The position numbers and the translations under genes were made by a program. Source: Odontocerum albicorne (lineage: Eukaryota; Arthropoda; Insecta; Trichoptera; Odontoceridae). Taken from it: a stretch of 64,000 nucleotides of DNA. Numbering within the stretch: position 1 is the stretch's first letter; each line of letters begins with the position of its first letter. The notes beneath the pieces are model-generated. The model was not told the origin of the DNA. It made no database searches and was given only the letters and a program-made list of their open reading frames with translations. Location of the stretch: assembly GCA_949825065.1 (NCBI GenBank), contig OX463862.1, positions 20,188,571-20,252,570 of the forward strand, in the 5' to 3' direction. Shown piece by piece: positions 43,165 through 54,450 of this stretch.

Positions 43165-43830
43165 CATCACGCCATGTTCCTGCTCGGGTAGTCTGAGTGA
43201 ACAGATTTCCATTTCGTTTTATTCTGGTACACATCTTTCGCTTCTGTCATGCATCTTGTTATGCATGCTATTCTTCTTCTTCTTCCCAGTGTCATGTCAG
43301 ATCCCCCCAACCTTGAATATCACCTGAGAGTAGACATCTTTGTCCCCGGCAGCCCGAAAAAGATCTCCAACGCCCCTTATGCCAGTCCAATCACGTATAT
43401 TGCGGAACCAGGAGATTTGCCTCCTGCCAACACCTCTTCGGCCTTCTATTTTGCCTTGAATGATCAGGTGCATTAATTTGTACTTTGCTCCTCTAAGTAC
43501 ATGGCCCAAGTAGGACACCTTTCGGAGTTTAATATTAGTCAGCAACTCTCTATCAACTTTGGCTCTTTGAAGAACCCTCGTGTTGCTGACCATATCCGTC
43601 CAGGATATCCGTAGCATTCTCCGGTGCATCCACATTTCGAATGCTTTCAGTCGGTTCACACTAACAACTTTGAGAGTCTATGATTCCACTCCATGCAATA
43701 ACACTGACCAAACCTAGCATTTGACTAACCGTTGTCGAAGTTTCAAGTTTAGATTATCATCGCAGAATACGCTTCTCATTTTATTAAAAGCCGCACGAGA
43801 TGTTTCAATTGTGCATTAGATATATGTTAA
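43165..43830 (-). pseudogene. LINE ORF2 C-terminal half
   Basis: Minus frames give TSRAAFNKMRSVFCDDNLNL, LLHGVES with a stop, then a clean 120-codon frame: RLKAFEMWMHRRMLRISWTD, YLGHVLRGAKYKLMHLIIQG and KIEGRRGVGRRQISWFRNIR. After it, 43165-43300 reads AKDVYQNKTKWKSV, an ORF2-end signature. This is the region after reverse transcriptase. The AFEMW-RRMLRISWTD pattern is common to several insect LINE clades. Confidence 0.78.
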
Positions 43831-44482
43831 ATGTGTGTAGATCTGTTTTCTGCTTTACTTCACCACAAAAAATATCCTTTATGTTTCTGCTTTACTTCAC
43901 CACACAAATTCAGCACTTGACTTCGTTTTGTGGGTCGAGATGCATGCTCTAATATTATAAAATATTTTGACTCTTTCTAAATTTGATCCTGTCACATATT
44001 TCGCTTCTGCCACTTCCATATACGTCATATATACGTTCTATTGTAAAGGGTTTTCAGCCTTTTCTCTATTAGAATTTAATAAATCAGCTATTGGTAAAAG
44101 TATCAACCATTTTTTTTCATTTTCATATGTTTACAGTAAGATACAGGAAAAGCCCTTGTTTACTGGTTCGTGACAAATAACAGATAACAAATCTAGATTA
44201 ATATAATTTGAGTGTCTGCATGAAATTACGTGTTTTTATCGGTATTATGCATACTTTTCATTTGAAATAAAAAAATTAAGCTAGTTTTTTTAACTCGGAC
44301 ATTTAAAAAATACGTGATGGAGTATCTCCTTTAAAACAACATCTATAAATCGGGTTATTAAGTATTTTTATTCTTCCTAAATGCGAAGGAAAACGCATTC
44401 TGGAGACGCAAGGCATCTTGAAAAATTTTCTATGGTGGAACGTAGATTTACGTGGAACGACCTGTTGGATTCCAATTTAGTA
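43831..44482. other. No recognisable feature
   Basis: AT-rich. TCTGCTTTACTTCACCACA is repeated 43 bases apart near 43850-43910. Confidence 0.45.
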
Positions 44483-44639
44483 CAGTAAACCTTCGATTTG
44501 CGGACCTCTATTTAACGAACTTCGAATTCAACGGACAAAATGTCTGATCCGTATGTCACATGTGAAATTTAACAACATGTTAATTTAACCGCAATGCAAT
44601 GCATCTCTGTTCAGCACATGATGCAATGCAATGCATCTC

Positions 44640-45105
44640 CTGGTATACGTTGTCAAACTCGTTCGAGGAGTTGTGAGCTGTCCAGCATTACTACAAAGAT
44701 TAGCGTTAAATGTTCCTAACAATTACACTAGAGTGCGCCGGCAAGAACTGTTCTCAATAACATACGCAAGAACGGGTCTTCCAGCCGCTATGCCTGTTGG
44801 AAGGGCCTTCACTCTTCTGAACGGGACTGCTTCGGATATTGACATATTTCATATCACATTACCAAAAGCTAAAGTAAATTTTCTTCTTAGATTGAGCGCG
44901 TTAGAAAGCACTCATCAACATACTTAAGTGACTGAATATATGTGTATCATATGTTTGTATGTATATACTCGTATGTATGCATATACATTATTTTTTATTT
45001 TATATAATGTTCTATTTTTTCTATGTAATTTTTCTTCTTTTTTAATATGTCTTGTATTTTTCATTGGACTAAGCCTGTTTTGAAAAAATAAATAAAAAAA
45101 GAAAG
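44640..45105 (+). pseudogene. 5'-truncated LINE (RTHRLFY group)
   Basis: The frame at 44631-44927 gives CPALLQRLALNVPNNYTRVR, RQELFSITYARTGLPAAMPV and GRAFTLLNGTASDIDIFHIT, matching the C-terminus at 34409 (MPVGRA block) but from a different subfamily. After the stop there is a 3' UTR ending in an A-rich tail (AAAAAATAAATAAAAAAAG). Sits inside the Tigger-like element, so it is younger than that. Confidence 0.75.
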
Positions 45106-45205
45106 TTCTATAATTTATATTGAAAGTAAGAATAACGGGTAATCCACGTGTTATGTCTTTTATGTCAGTGATTTCAGGGATTATCTTTTCCACTGTTGTG
45201 TATCC

Positions 45206-45210
<5 letters not shown>

Positions 45211-45236
<26 letters not shown>

Positions 45237-45311
45237 CTCTGTGTGTGTGTGTGTGTGTATGTGTGCGTGTGTGTGCGTGCGTGCGTGCGTGTGTGTATGT
45301 GTGTGTGTGTA
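45211..45311 (+). repeat. (GT)n microsatellite
   Basis: About 100 bases of GT repeats with TCT, AT and GC interruptions. The His/Thr and Cys/Val frames across it are artefacts. Confidence 0.95.
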
Positions 45312-45779
45312 CTTTGAGGAAGTATTTGAAAAGTTGTCTTCACTTTAGTTACTTATGTGTCCAACGCATGATTAGCATGTAATTACACAGCATCGCGCGC
45401 GATGATTAGTCCTGATGTCGCGTGGCGTAACTTTATGCAGCAGGGTTTATTCATTTCGATTTAGATCGCAACTTTGTTAATCCCATTCTCAAAACTACGA
45501 TAAGTACTAACATAACGTAACATATAGTATGCACATAATATATAGAAAACTTTTCTGTGAAATGAAATTGTTCATACCTTAATTTTAAATATATAAACCT
45601 ATCTACATATATAAAAACAACTAACTAATTTTTCAACATACGTATTCGAAAAACCTACTTATCATATAACGGACCTTTGACTTTATGGGACACCCTCTCG
45701 CCCGAAGTAACCTGTTATATCAAGGTTTTACTGTATGTTTTTTGACTTCCTTCTCACGAGTCGAATGCTGTTTTCATAG

Positions 45780-45960
45780 ACGGGCCGTAATGACCTCAGT
45801 AGTCTAAATCATAAGTGCTTGACTTCCACCTGATTGTTTTGGGTTCGATACCCGATGGTACAAAAAAAAATAATCCCAGTCTGGTAAATATGTTCACTTA
45901 CGCCGAGTAACTGTGCAAAAGTTATTGCCACTTTATGTGCGGTAATATTGTCAACAAAAT
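45780..45960 (+). repeat. SINE-A variant
   Basis: GTAATGACCTCAGTAGTC head, B box GGGTTCGATACCCG, body CCCAGTCTGGTAA. Closest to the 31215 variant. Confidence 0.65.
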
Positions 45961-46435
45961 GACAAACCGCGAGTTCCTATCATCCTGCATCGACTCTGAA
46001 CGTGAAAACTCGATGAATGGGGCCGAAGACAATAGAATTTCCCAACAATGCTTTGCACTTTGTTCAAAATAACCATACGAAAAAGTATTTCATATATCGT
46101 CGCCGATACTGCAGACACACGTATCTAGGATTGCCCAAATTTTACAGGGGAGACAAAAAACGATTTTTCAGCAAAAATATAATAAAATAAAAACGTCACT
46201 TGGTATTGCAGTTACGAATAAATGCGTTCCACGTTGAAAATAAATATATGTGTTAATGCAAAAATGTGTCAATGATACAAGAGATGACAAAAAATAAAGA
46301 AAGTTACCTATACCAAAAAATCGAGTTACGTGTTCCTGCAATATCTGCGACAATATGCAAAAATATCCGAAATTGGTATTTTAAAGTTTTTCAGTACTCT
46401 TTCTGAAGTTTTTGAATCAGCCTTTTTGTTACCTT
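45961..46435. other. No recognisable feature
   Basis: No family-like frames or paired ends. Confidence 0.45.
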
Positions 46436-46530
46436 CAACCCTAATGTGACTGGGAATCCAGACTGGAATTATATCAAGTCTCAACCCCAATATGACTGGG
46501 AATCCAGACTGGAATTATGTCAAGTCTCAA
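46436..46530 (+). repeat. Two-copy direct repeat of 46 bp
   Basis: GACTGGGAATCCAGACTGGA occurs twice with the same flanks (ATTATATCAAGTCTCAA and ATTATGTCAAGTCTCAA). Confidence 0.9.
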
Positions 46531-46539
46531 TTTTATTTA

Positions 46540-46750
46540 TTTATTTAAATAAACGGTACAGTGTACCTTATAAAAAAAATTATTAAAAATAAAAGAGCAA
46601 GTAATGAGTGCTCAACACAGGGTTTGAGCTGAAAAAAATCTAGTATCCTCGCAGCTGGGCTCGCCCTATATTGGTGGGTTGTATCTCAGCCGAGGGGATG
46701 TTATGAGATGAGTCAGACCTTTGATGGCTTCTCCCTTAAATGTAATTTCC
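46540..46750. repeat. Dispersed repeat resembling 10785-10860
   Basis: GTGTACCTTATAAAAAA and GTAATGAGTGCTCAACA echo the earlier site. The GC-richer part (CTGGGCTCGCCCTATATTGG) is unassigned. Confidence 0.45.
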
Positions 46751-46795
46751 GCTATTTATCTTGAAATATACTAGTGTTTTTTGAATCTAATGAAA

Positions 46796-47495
46796 TATAG
46801 TATGTACATACTATGTTGCTATCAATAAACCTATATTTATATATGTACATACTATGTTGCTATCAATAAAACTATATTTATATATCGCCTGTTGAGAATC
46901 ATAGTGGCGAAACTCCAAAAAATTAATTTTCGTGTTAAGTCTTCCAAATGGCACTAAAATTACTCCTTTTTTATGTGCGTAAGTGGCGAAAGTATATTTC
47001 AAGGAGTTGAAATATACTTTCGCCACTTACGCGCGTAAAAAAGGAGTCATTTTAGTGCCATTTGGAAGTCTTAACTCGAAAATTTATTTTTTTGTAGTTT
47101 CGCCACTATGATTCTCAACAGGCGATATGCACATACTATGTTGCTATCAATAAAACTATATTTATATATGTACATACTATGTTGCTATCAATAAAACTAT
47201 ATTTATATATGTACATACTATGTTGCTATCAATAAACCTATATTTATATATGTACATACTATGTTGCTATCAATAAACCTATATTTATGTACCATACATA
47301 CTATGTTGCTATCAATAAACCTATATTTAAATATGTACATATTATGTTACTATCAATAAATCTATATTTATATATGTACATACTATGTTGCTATCAATAA
47401 ACCTATATTTAAATATATACATACTATGTTACTATCAATAAAATTATATTTATATATGTACGTACTATGTTGCTATCAATAAACCTATATTTATT
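46796..47495 (+). repeat. 42-bp satellite-like array, 11 units
   Basis: Units of TATGTTGCTATCAATAAACC followed by TATATTTATATATGTACATA. Two units precede and nine follow the palindromic insertion at 46885-47126. A lone unit is at 3505-3550. Confidence 0.92.
46885..47126. mobile_element. Near-perfect palindromic (foldback) MITE
   Basis: Arms of about 118 bases, TCGCCTGTTGAGAATCATAG to AAGTATATTTCAA, almost exactly complementary, with a 4-6 base centre (GGAG). Flanked by TATA/TA, so a TA target is likely. Non-coding, and the arms differ at only a handful of positions. Confidence 0.9.
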
Positions 47496-47820
47496 TATTT
47501 ACGTTAAAAAAATATTTTCATATATTCTGTCCTTTTTAAACAATTATAACAAAAGCAATCGGAAAGAGACATGTAATAAATCGTATAAAATATAAAAGAT
47601 TAATAAAATATTTAATAGAGCGAGTATACTGTTTTCTGGGGTTGTTTTTTTTATTACGAAAGACTTTGCGGTGAGCACTGAGACTTTCTCGAGTAAATTA
47701 TTTTAAATTAAAAATCAGCATTGGTCATTTGACGATAAAGTTTAATGGATGGATGGGCTGTTGTTCTAAAGGGTGTAGAAACGGGATCGATTTGGATGAA
47801 TGTCTACAGACCCATATGAT
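47496..47820. other. Mostly unassigned
   Basis: 47505-47590 resembles the complement of 10848-10950. Otherwise no supported feature. Confidence 0.4.
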
Positions 47821-47824
47821 ACAG

Positions 47825-48045
47825 GCCGATGACCTCGCGGGTCTACTTGATAAGACAGCTGTTTTGCAGTTCGGGAAACTCGTACTTAATTCCCATTGCT
47901 ACTAAATTTTTTTAATAATATGATAGTTACAGTCAGGCTGTTATTTCAGATCTCTTGAACACCTTTCTAGTTTTATGACAGAGATCAATAGATAGTGTTT
48001 AAGCGCCTTTAAAGGGAATCTGACGCTATATAAATTATCATTATT
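47825..48045 (+). repeat. SINE-A variant with repeat-B tail
   Basis: GATGACCTCGCGGGTCTAC head, decayed B box, CAGTCAGGCTG body. 47995-48045 holds CTGACGCTATATAAATTATC as in repeat B. Confidence 0.55.
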
Positions 48046-48258
48046 TCATTAATTATATTCAGGTTATACTTTGAGTAACGATTATGTAACATACTTAATG
48101 AAAAGGATTAATATTTTTTCAAATACACATTTGATCTATGTTTTTTGGATATTTCAAATCCGATCGATATCCGTTTTATCAGTGTTCAGAAATATTATAA
48201 AGAAACTCTGAAACTATACATGTCACAGTTAATCGTTAATTATAATATTTATTATAAT

Positions 48259-49068
48259 ATATTAGGTGTTAACATAAGTTGTGTCCGTTTTTTTCCAAAT
48301 TAAAAATGAGCACCAAAAGTAAAACAAAACGGTAAAGGTTATACGTCATTCGAAAGAAAATTTTCCGCTCTACAAGATATTGTGTTTGCTTTTACGTTAC
48401 ATATATTATTTTATTTGATTACAAGCCTTCAAAATGGAATGTCAAGTAGACGAAAGTGAGCATTTTCGACACCTCATTCTGTTCGCGTTCAATCGAGGGA
48501 ATAAAGCTGCCAAAGCTGCTCGCGATTTGCGAAGTGTACGGTGAAGATGCTATGAATGAAAGGACAGCTCGTCGATGGTTTTTGCGTTTCAAAGACGATA
48601 ATTTCGACCTGAAAGACATGGAGCGTTCCAGACGACCAGTGGACTTTGATGAGGACCGCTTAAACCATATTATCCATGAAGATCCCTTTCAAACCACCGT
48701 AGAATTGGCTGAGCAGATGAATTGTTGTCACATGAATCTTAAATCAATGGGGAAAGTCCAGAAGTTCGGCGCTTGGGTTCCACATGTTTTGAGTGAATAC
48801 AACAAAAATCAACGTTCGACAATTTCAATTGTTCAATTGAACGCGAACAGAACGAGGTGTCGAAAATGCTCACTTTCGTCTACTTGACATTCCATTTTGA
48901 AGGCTTGTAATCAAATAAAATAATATATGTAACGTAAAAGCAAATACAGTATCTTGTAGATCAGAACATTTTCTTTCGAATGACGTATAACCTTTACCAT
49001 TTTGTTTTACTTTTGGTGCTCATTTTTAATTTGGAAAAAAACGGACACAACTTATGTTAACACCCAAT
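48259..49068. mobile_element. Foldback mariner-like element, copy 4
   Basis: Left end ATTAGGTGTTAACATAAG and right end CTTATGTTAACACCCAAT. The right arm (about 48838-49068) is an inverted copy of the first 230 bases of the left arm, joined near 48830, a different junction from copies 1 and 3. An independent origin of the same architecture. Confidence 0.87.
48434..48826 (+). pseudogene. Mariner transposase N-terminal third
   Basis: From the conserved ATG: MECQVDESEHFRHLILFAFN and the RGNKAAKAARD helix, then a 2-base loss shifts the frame before CEVYGEDAMNERTARRWFLR. It continues RPVDFDEDRLNHIIHEDPFQ, VELAEQMNCCHM, a small deletion (the TVYRH residues) and VQKFGAWVPHVLSEYNKNQ, ending at STIS where the palindrome starts. 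No catalytic residues are present. Confidence 0.83.
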
Positions 49069-49069
49069 A

Positions 49070-49324
49070 TAATAAATATCCAGATCTACTCGTATCTGAA
49101 ACGCTCTAAAGTTCATCTGAAGGGAAAAATAATCGTAAAATCTATAACAGATGTCACCGAAAAAGCATATGATTGTCGATTATAATGAAGATAGTTCTAA
49201 TTTTTAATAACAGATGTCGTACGATTTCAACTTTTGTTATGTTAATAAAATGAGGCGAGCACTGTAAATTAAATTATGAAATTGAAATCATATATTTTTA
49301 TCAATGTCCTGATGTACATACATA
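49070..49324. other. No recognisable feature
   Basis: AT-rich flank. Confidence 0.5.
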
Positions 49325-50640
49325 TATATCATCACGTAGTATCCCTTGCGGGGTAGGCAGAGAAAACATGTCTGCAAACTTTTCTATCTTAGCACACGCC
49401 ACCTCCACAATCATACATCTTTTCGTATACAATTTAATATTATATTATTCATACTTCTCACTTTACCTTCTTTCATATCTGATTCATTTGGTCCTGCCAC
49501 GTTTTCCTCGGTCTAACAGTTCCACGCACATCTTGTACTTCTGACTCGTATCTTCGCTTAGTCATTCTTTTCTAATTCCTTCTCTCCACATGTCCAAACC
49601 ATCTTAAAGCTCCTTTCTTCATCTTACTTAAAACATCCATTTTATCCATGCATTCATTTCTGATGTCTTCATTCCGCCTTCATTCAAACATTGACGCTCC
49701 ACAATTTTACTTCCATTGCCACAGCATGAGTCTAACTCTCATCCTTATTTTGCTAAGTCTAAGTTTCAATTCCGTACATCAAGGTGGACACCAACATACT
49801 ATCGTGTATTGTCATTTTTGCTACTGCTGATATTGCATGGTTGTTGTATACAACATTAAGTCCTCCATTCACCTTGTTTCCTGTCGTTACCATTATTTCA
49901 ATGTTTCTTTCAACTCACCCATCACACGTAAACATACTGCCCCAACGAGGTGCATGGGCGCGGGGTAACGCGCTGGACTTCCGTGCGGAAGGTCATCGGT
50001 TCGAGCCCCGAGCTGTACTACTCCCCTCGAACGACACAGGCACTTCTTCCGCCCAGTGTTCGAGGGTATAAGGATATCTATGACTTCGGTCATATGTATT
50101 CTTTAAAAAAAAAAAAAAGATTTCATCAACCTGCTGCAGTTTTTCTGAGTTAACCCATAAATCGCACACATTTTTATCACACTTTGTTATTATAACCATA
50201 AACTTTGATTTCCCTACATTCATTTTCAAATAATTTACTAGACATCTCTCATACAGCTCACTTATCATATTCCATCCTTTAAATCACCATTATTTTTATC
50301 AAGCATAACCATATAATATGCATACAGAAGTCCACATGCATTTACTTCACTCATTCTTACACCTCTTCCATCATATTTTAGATCGAGCACTCATGAATTT
50401 ATATATAAATTAAACAACCAAGGTGACATCATACGTTCTTGCTTTACGCCTTTCGTAATTTTAAACCACTCAGCGATTTCTCTATTTATTTCTAGCATGT
50501 GCGCTACTGTCTTCAAACAGGGAGGCAATTACACTAAGTAATTTATCATTCACGCCATACTCTCAATACTTCCTACAATTTCTCCCTTCTTAGACGATCA
50601 TACGCTTTCCCTAAGTCTTGGTGTAGTCATGAAAAAAAAT
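49325..50640 (-). pseudogene. Longest WRS-group LINE copy, split by SINE-B
   Basis: Minus order: RT-region blocks (EYGVNDKLLSVIASLFEDSS, then LVNYLKMNVGKSKFMV and VNSEKLQQVDE) at 50640-50130; the SINE-B insertion; then RNIEIMVTTGNKVNGGLNVV, KMTIHDSMLVSTLMYGIET, RGTVRPRKTWQDQ and finally DRKVCRHVFSAYPARD at 49325. It spans the end of the reverse transcriptase to the ORF2 terminus. The YADD region (about 50300) is destroyed and many stops are present. It supplies the order needed to interpret the shorter copies listed under 3560. Confidence 0.78.
49946..50120 (+). repeat. SINE-B copy ending in poly-A
   Basis: GAGGTGCATGGGCGCGGGGT head, hairpin CTTCCGTGCGGAAG, B box ATCGGTTCGAGCCCCGA, body GACACAGGCACTTC, GGTCATATGTATTC and an A14 run. 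Lacks the 3' LINE-like end of 17175-17515. Confidence 0.8.
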
Positions 50641-51799
50641 TGCTAGTGAATATTTTATAGTTTTAATATTCAGCTGTCAGTTAATGTGTCGGGCGGTATT
50701 GTTATGTTAAATGCGGTATTTTTTTCTTTTACATGATAATGAAATATACGATAGTAATAAAGCAACAGTTTAAATACATACAGTTCAATAATCATATATA
50801 AATGAACACATTTCCCTTCCCCCATCATTCTCGGATATTGTGGACCTGCTGGCTTACTAACTACGAACCCACGTTTTAACCCGACAGGTTGGTGGCTAAA
50901 TATTTACCCACCAATCATGATTGTTAGTGCTCAAATGTGACATGTGTCGAATATTATGACAAAAACCACGCAGAGTGGTTGAGATACACAACTGTAGTTG
51001 TAAAAATTACGAAAAAAATGTTTTGAATATAGCCAGTAATGGATGGCCATAAAATAATTTACTGTAACTGTGTTTACTCGTATATTAGTGTGTTTTATAA
51101 AGGGTTAAGACAACCATTTTTTTAGTTAAATAAACAAAAAGAGAAAAATGTAAGCAGCAATACGTTAAAAACAAAAAATAATCACACTCAATATTGGTAA
51201 ATGATATACACATATCGAGAATTTTGTATTTAAACATAAAGACAATAAGATAATGAATTTTGTATATGAAACGTATCTACCCGTAGACAATAAGATTACG
51301 AATTTCGTATACAAACGTAATCACCTATAGACAATAATTTCTCCAAGTGATATAAGACGTGTTTATATGAATAGAAAACCGTTAATTCCGTGAACATTGT
51401 ACGAAAAGTATCGATTTATAACAAAACATTTGTTTAAATAACGTTATCGATAATACGAACATTTGCCAAAGGTTATATTATGTACTTATGATATATGTTA
51501 TTGTACAAAATTTATAACTTAATAATTGAAAACCTTATATAATTTCTATAGTATAACTATAAGCTAAATTAATTTTAATTTCCTACGTGTTATTTTAATT
51601 ATTCTTAAGATTAAATTTCTTGGAAATAGTTAACATCTATATACTAACTTATAACTAGATAACAATTCTTACAACTAATTATTTTATTTCTTTCTTTTTA
51701 TACACACGTACATGTCCACTCATTCAAGCTACTTGCATTTCATCACATTCATTCAGACATTGGTCATCCCAGCTACTACTAATGTAGATGGATTAGTCA
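50641..51799. other. No recognisable feature
   Basis: AT-rich. 51180-51350 holds a loose threefold repeat of ACAATAAGAT(T/A)A(T/C)GAATTT-like blocks. Nothing coding. Confidence 0.45.
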
Positions 51800-52255
51800 G
51801 GCAATAAATTATGATTCGGAAGGCTGTGTTAATATTGGAAAGGTAGGTAGGACTTATTCTCGTTAGCCCTCAAAGCAGCGATTAAAGAATTGCTGGGGTC
51901 CTGTTGGCTTATGTAGAATTTCACGGTCCACGTGTGGATGTGGTCTTTATTGGAGTCAGTTGGTTTCTTCAGGCTGTTCAGCGTGAAGTCAGGAGATGTG
52001 TGTTATAGGATAGGTGTTAAAAAATATATTGAATGCCTTGTTCTGCTCTCGTAGAAACTTCAGATGATCCGTGTTACTCACACTGACCTCAAACAACGTT
52101 TTATAGCGAAGAAGTTTATTTTTGGGTGAAAGAAAGCTGTGTCGGTGGAATATCGAATCGATGGGATTTTTGCCATACTGTCTGATGGGTTTTCCACGTC
52201 AGTCGCCGATCTAGGTGCAGGCCAAGATATTTGACCACGTCCCGCAAACACACTA
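51800..52255 (-). pseudogene. Jockey-like LINE remnant
   Basis: The minus frame gives LRDVVKYLGLHLDRRLTWK, the KYLG-HLD-RLTW block that follows the palm of Jockey-type reverse transcriptases, then in another frame SPKNKLLRYKTLFE, which fits the next conserved block. The rest is too decayed to follow. A different LINE clade from the others in this window. Confidence 0.6.
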
Positions 52256-52690
52256 TTTTTATAACGGTTCAAAAGCATTATAGAAAAACTCTGAAACTGT
52301 GCATGGCACGGGTTAATCGACTTGTATGAAATTAATTTTCAAATTCGCTTTCTTTTTTGATATTATAAAATAATATTTAATAGAAAACCTTTTTCTTCAT
52401 TTAACAGCCTAGGGCGGAAAATAGGTTAAACGAAAATCAAAGACAAGACAAGCTGTCATCCACATTTAAATCGACTGCTGATAATCCAGCCAAAAGGCGA
52501 ATACTTCTGACCTTCCCAGCGTCCGAAACAGACACAGCGCGGGATAAGCTAAGCTAATCTCCTTTTTATATATTATCCTTCTTTTAAACGTTCAATTTAG
52601 CTTTTTTTTATTATTTTCTTGGCATTTTGTATCCTCGAGCCCGAGGCAAAGGGAAATCATTTAATGGACATCAAAGAGTTTGCTGAAATA
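52256..52690. other. No recognisable feature
   Basis: No supported feature. 52400-52560 is somewhat GC-richer. Confidence 0.4.
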
Positions 52691-53570
52691 TTATATTTTT
52701 AATTTTTTTTCCCTTTTCTCATTTCGAAAAGAATGGGTATCAATGTTGCCATGTCAATAACATTCTTGTAATGTTTTGCCAAAAATTAAATGAACCCATC
52801 TTAACTAAGTTTATTTTTCTATGTATCGTCGTCGTTACTGGACCTCGTTGTCGAGGAACCCCTCGCTGCTCCAACGTCAATTCAATTGGAGGGTGAAGTT
52901 GTGCTGTGGAGTTTTCTTTTTAAGTTAGTGAGCCGTTGTACATCATCAAATTCACCAGCCACGCCGCTGTACTGGATCCGGTGGCAAACCTAAAGTGAGA
53001 TGATCGGAACACACCGGCATGTTTTCCCTCTCTTTATTGAAAGTATAGATATGACAGAAGTTGCACAACACGGGATTCGAACCGGCGACTCACGGAAGTC
53101 CAGTGCGTTACCGCGCAGCCACGCATCTACGTGTATGTATAAACATAAACTGAATTATCAGTCATTCGCAAGGTAACCTTTCAATATATTCGTACTGGTG
53201 AATCAAAAATATTAAAGAACGTGGCCTGAAGACAACACTATCTGCGTCCCCATTAATTGAGCCTCTTTTTCCTTTTCTCGTATCGAAAAGAATAAGCATC
53301 AATGATTAAAAAAATTATAATGTTTCACTGCAAATTAAGTGAACCTGTATGATTTTTTATTGTTCGTTTAGTCAATAGTCTTCAACATACCCGAATTGGT
53401 GATGAGAACATATTGAAGAGCGTGGCTGGGAGATAATATTGTCTTCGGTCTCACTTTTTCCTTTTGTTGTTTAGAAAAGAATGAGCACCAATGTAGCCAT
53501 GTTACTTACATTCTTATAAAGTAACATAATTCCACAAATTAAGTGAATTCATACGTAAGTTTTTTTTAAA
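52690..53570. repeat. Three diverged copies of a local repeat
   Basis: CCTTTTCTCATTTCGAAAAG (52702), CCTTTTCTCGTATCGAAAAG (53270) and CCTTTTGTTGTTTAGAAAAG (53458), each followed by AATG(G/A)G..TCAATG and AA(A/T)TAAATGAACC-type sequence. The last two are also preceded by GAACGTGGCCTGAAGACAA / GAGCGTGGCTGGGAGATAA. Confidence 0.75.
52838..53130 (-). repeat. SINE-B, full-length
   Basis: On the minus strand: head with GCGTGGCTGCGCGGTAAC and B box CCGGTTCGAATCCCG, GTCATATCTATACTTTC, CATGCCGGTGTGTTCCGATC, then 3' end AATTGACGTTGGA...GCGAGGGGTTCCTCGACAAC. The same order as 17175-17515. Confidence 0.75.
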
Positions 53571-53582
53571 TTTAGCCATCGC

Positions 53583-53745
53583 CATTCCTACATCAATTCA
53601 GTTGGAAAGCGAAGCTGTGTCGTGGAGTTTGTTTTTTTCAGTGGGTGGGCCGTTGCACACCAGCAAACTCACCGGCCACACTTCTGTACTGTATTCGATG
53701 TCACACCGAAGTGAGATGATCGGAATGCACTGGAATGTTTTTTTC
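53583..53745 (-). repeat. SINE-B, 3' half
   Basis: Complement of the GATCATCTCACTTCGGTGTG ... GAATTGATGTAGGAATGGCGA part. Head missing. Confidence 0.7.
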
Positions 53746-53754
53746 GTTATACAT

Positions 53755-53870
53755 ATCATACATATACACTATCACGCTGTTTTCCTGCCGGGGTTGGCTG
53801 AGGGCAGAACGCCAGACTTTTCTATCGTGATACATGTATTTCGCTTTCTCTACACCCGAAAAAAACTATA
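53755..53870 (-). repeat. LINE 3' tail (WRS group)
   Basis: The complement reads DRKVWRSA then a CCCGGCAGGAAAACAGCGTG-like end. Short 5'-truncated copy. Confidence 0.6.
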
Positions 53871-53949
53871 GGCTGTATAATATTTAGAACGTTTATAATT
53901 TTTTTTAAGCGACGTAAATTTTGATTGGATAAAAGGTCGGTGTAAGAAC

Positions 53950-54092
53950 GATACGATAAACTATCCCTGGTGGTCGAGTACGATAAACTATCCCTCGTGG
54001 TCGAGTACGATAAACTATCCCTCGTGGTCGAGTACGATAAACTATCCCTCGTGGTCGAGTACGATAAACTATCCCTCGTGGTCGAGTACGAT
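53950..54092 (+). repeat. 27-bp minisatellite, five units
   Basis: ACGATAAACTATCCCTCGTG plus GTCGAGT repeated five times. Units are identical except CCCTGG for CCCTCG in the first. Confidence 0.95.
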
Positions 54093-54299
54093 TATTAAAA
54101 TAATTTTATTTTTCAAATATTATTTAACACTTCTTGATATGATCATAACACATAAAATAACAATAACAAATAATACATATACTAAACAAAAATTATTTTA
54201 TTGTTGAACACAAAAATATAAATACTATAACGAGAAATCAGTTTATAATGAATGATAATGCTCGATTCTTTTAACATTTATAATAATAACACTCAATTA

Positions 54300-54450
54300 T
54301 TGAAGATGAGCACTTGGAGATGGTTTAGGCATGTAGAACGAATGAATGAAGAAATATTAACAAAATAAGTATGCAGCGCAAACGTCAGTGGAAAGCGTGA
54401 GAAAGGAAGACCAAGGAAAGTATTGCTGGATCAAGTAAATTATATTTTAA
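54300..54450 (+). repeat. LINE fragment (WRS group)
   Basis: AGATGAGCACTTGGAGATGG, TTTAGGCATGTAGAACGAAT and GACCAAGGAAAGTATTGCTG, matching 3740-3860. Confidence 0.7.

Larger units (their letters stand above)
44483..45733. mobile_element. Tigger/pogo-like non-coding element
   Basis: TA-flanked, ends CAGTAAACCTTCGATTTGCG and its near-complement TTATATCAAGGTTTTACTG. Contains a LINE insertion (44640-45105) and a GT microsatellite. No Tigger transposase recognised. Confidence 0.7.

Noticed and set aside
44924..45343. 139-codon His/Thr-rich minus frame and the matching Cys/Val plus frame
   Set aside because: Produced by the GT microsatellite; no conserved domain.
49946..50020. tRNA-like sequence with convincing A and B boxes and arms
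   Set aside because: It is the head of SINE-B: a SINE body and poly-A follow, and related heads occur at 17175 and 53060. The acceptor stem does not close. The same applies to all SINE-A heads.
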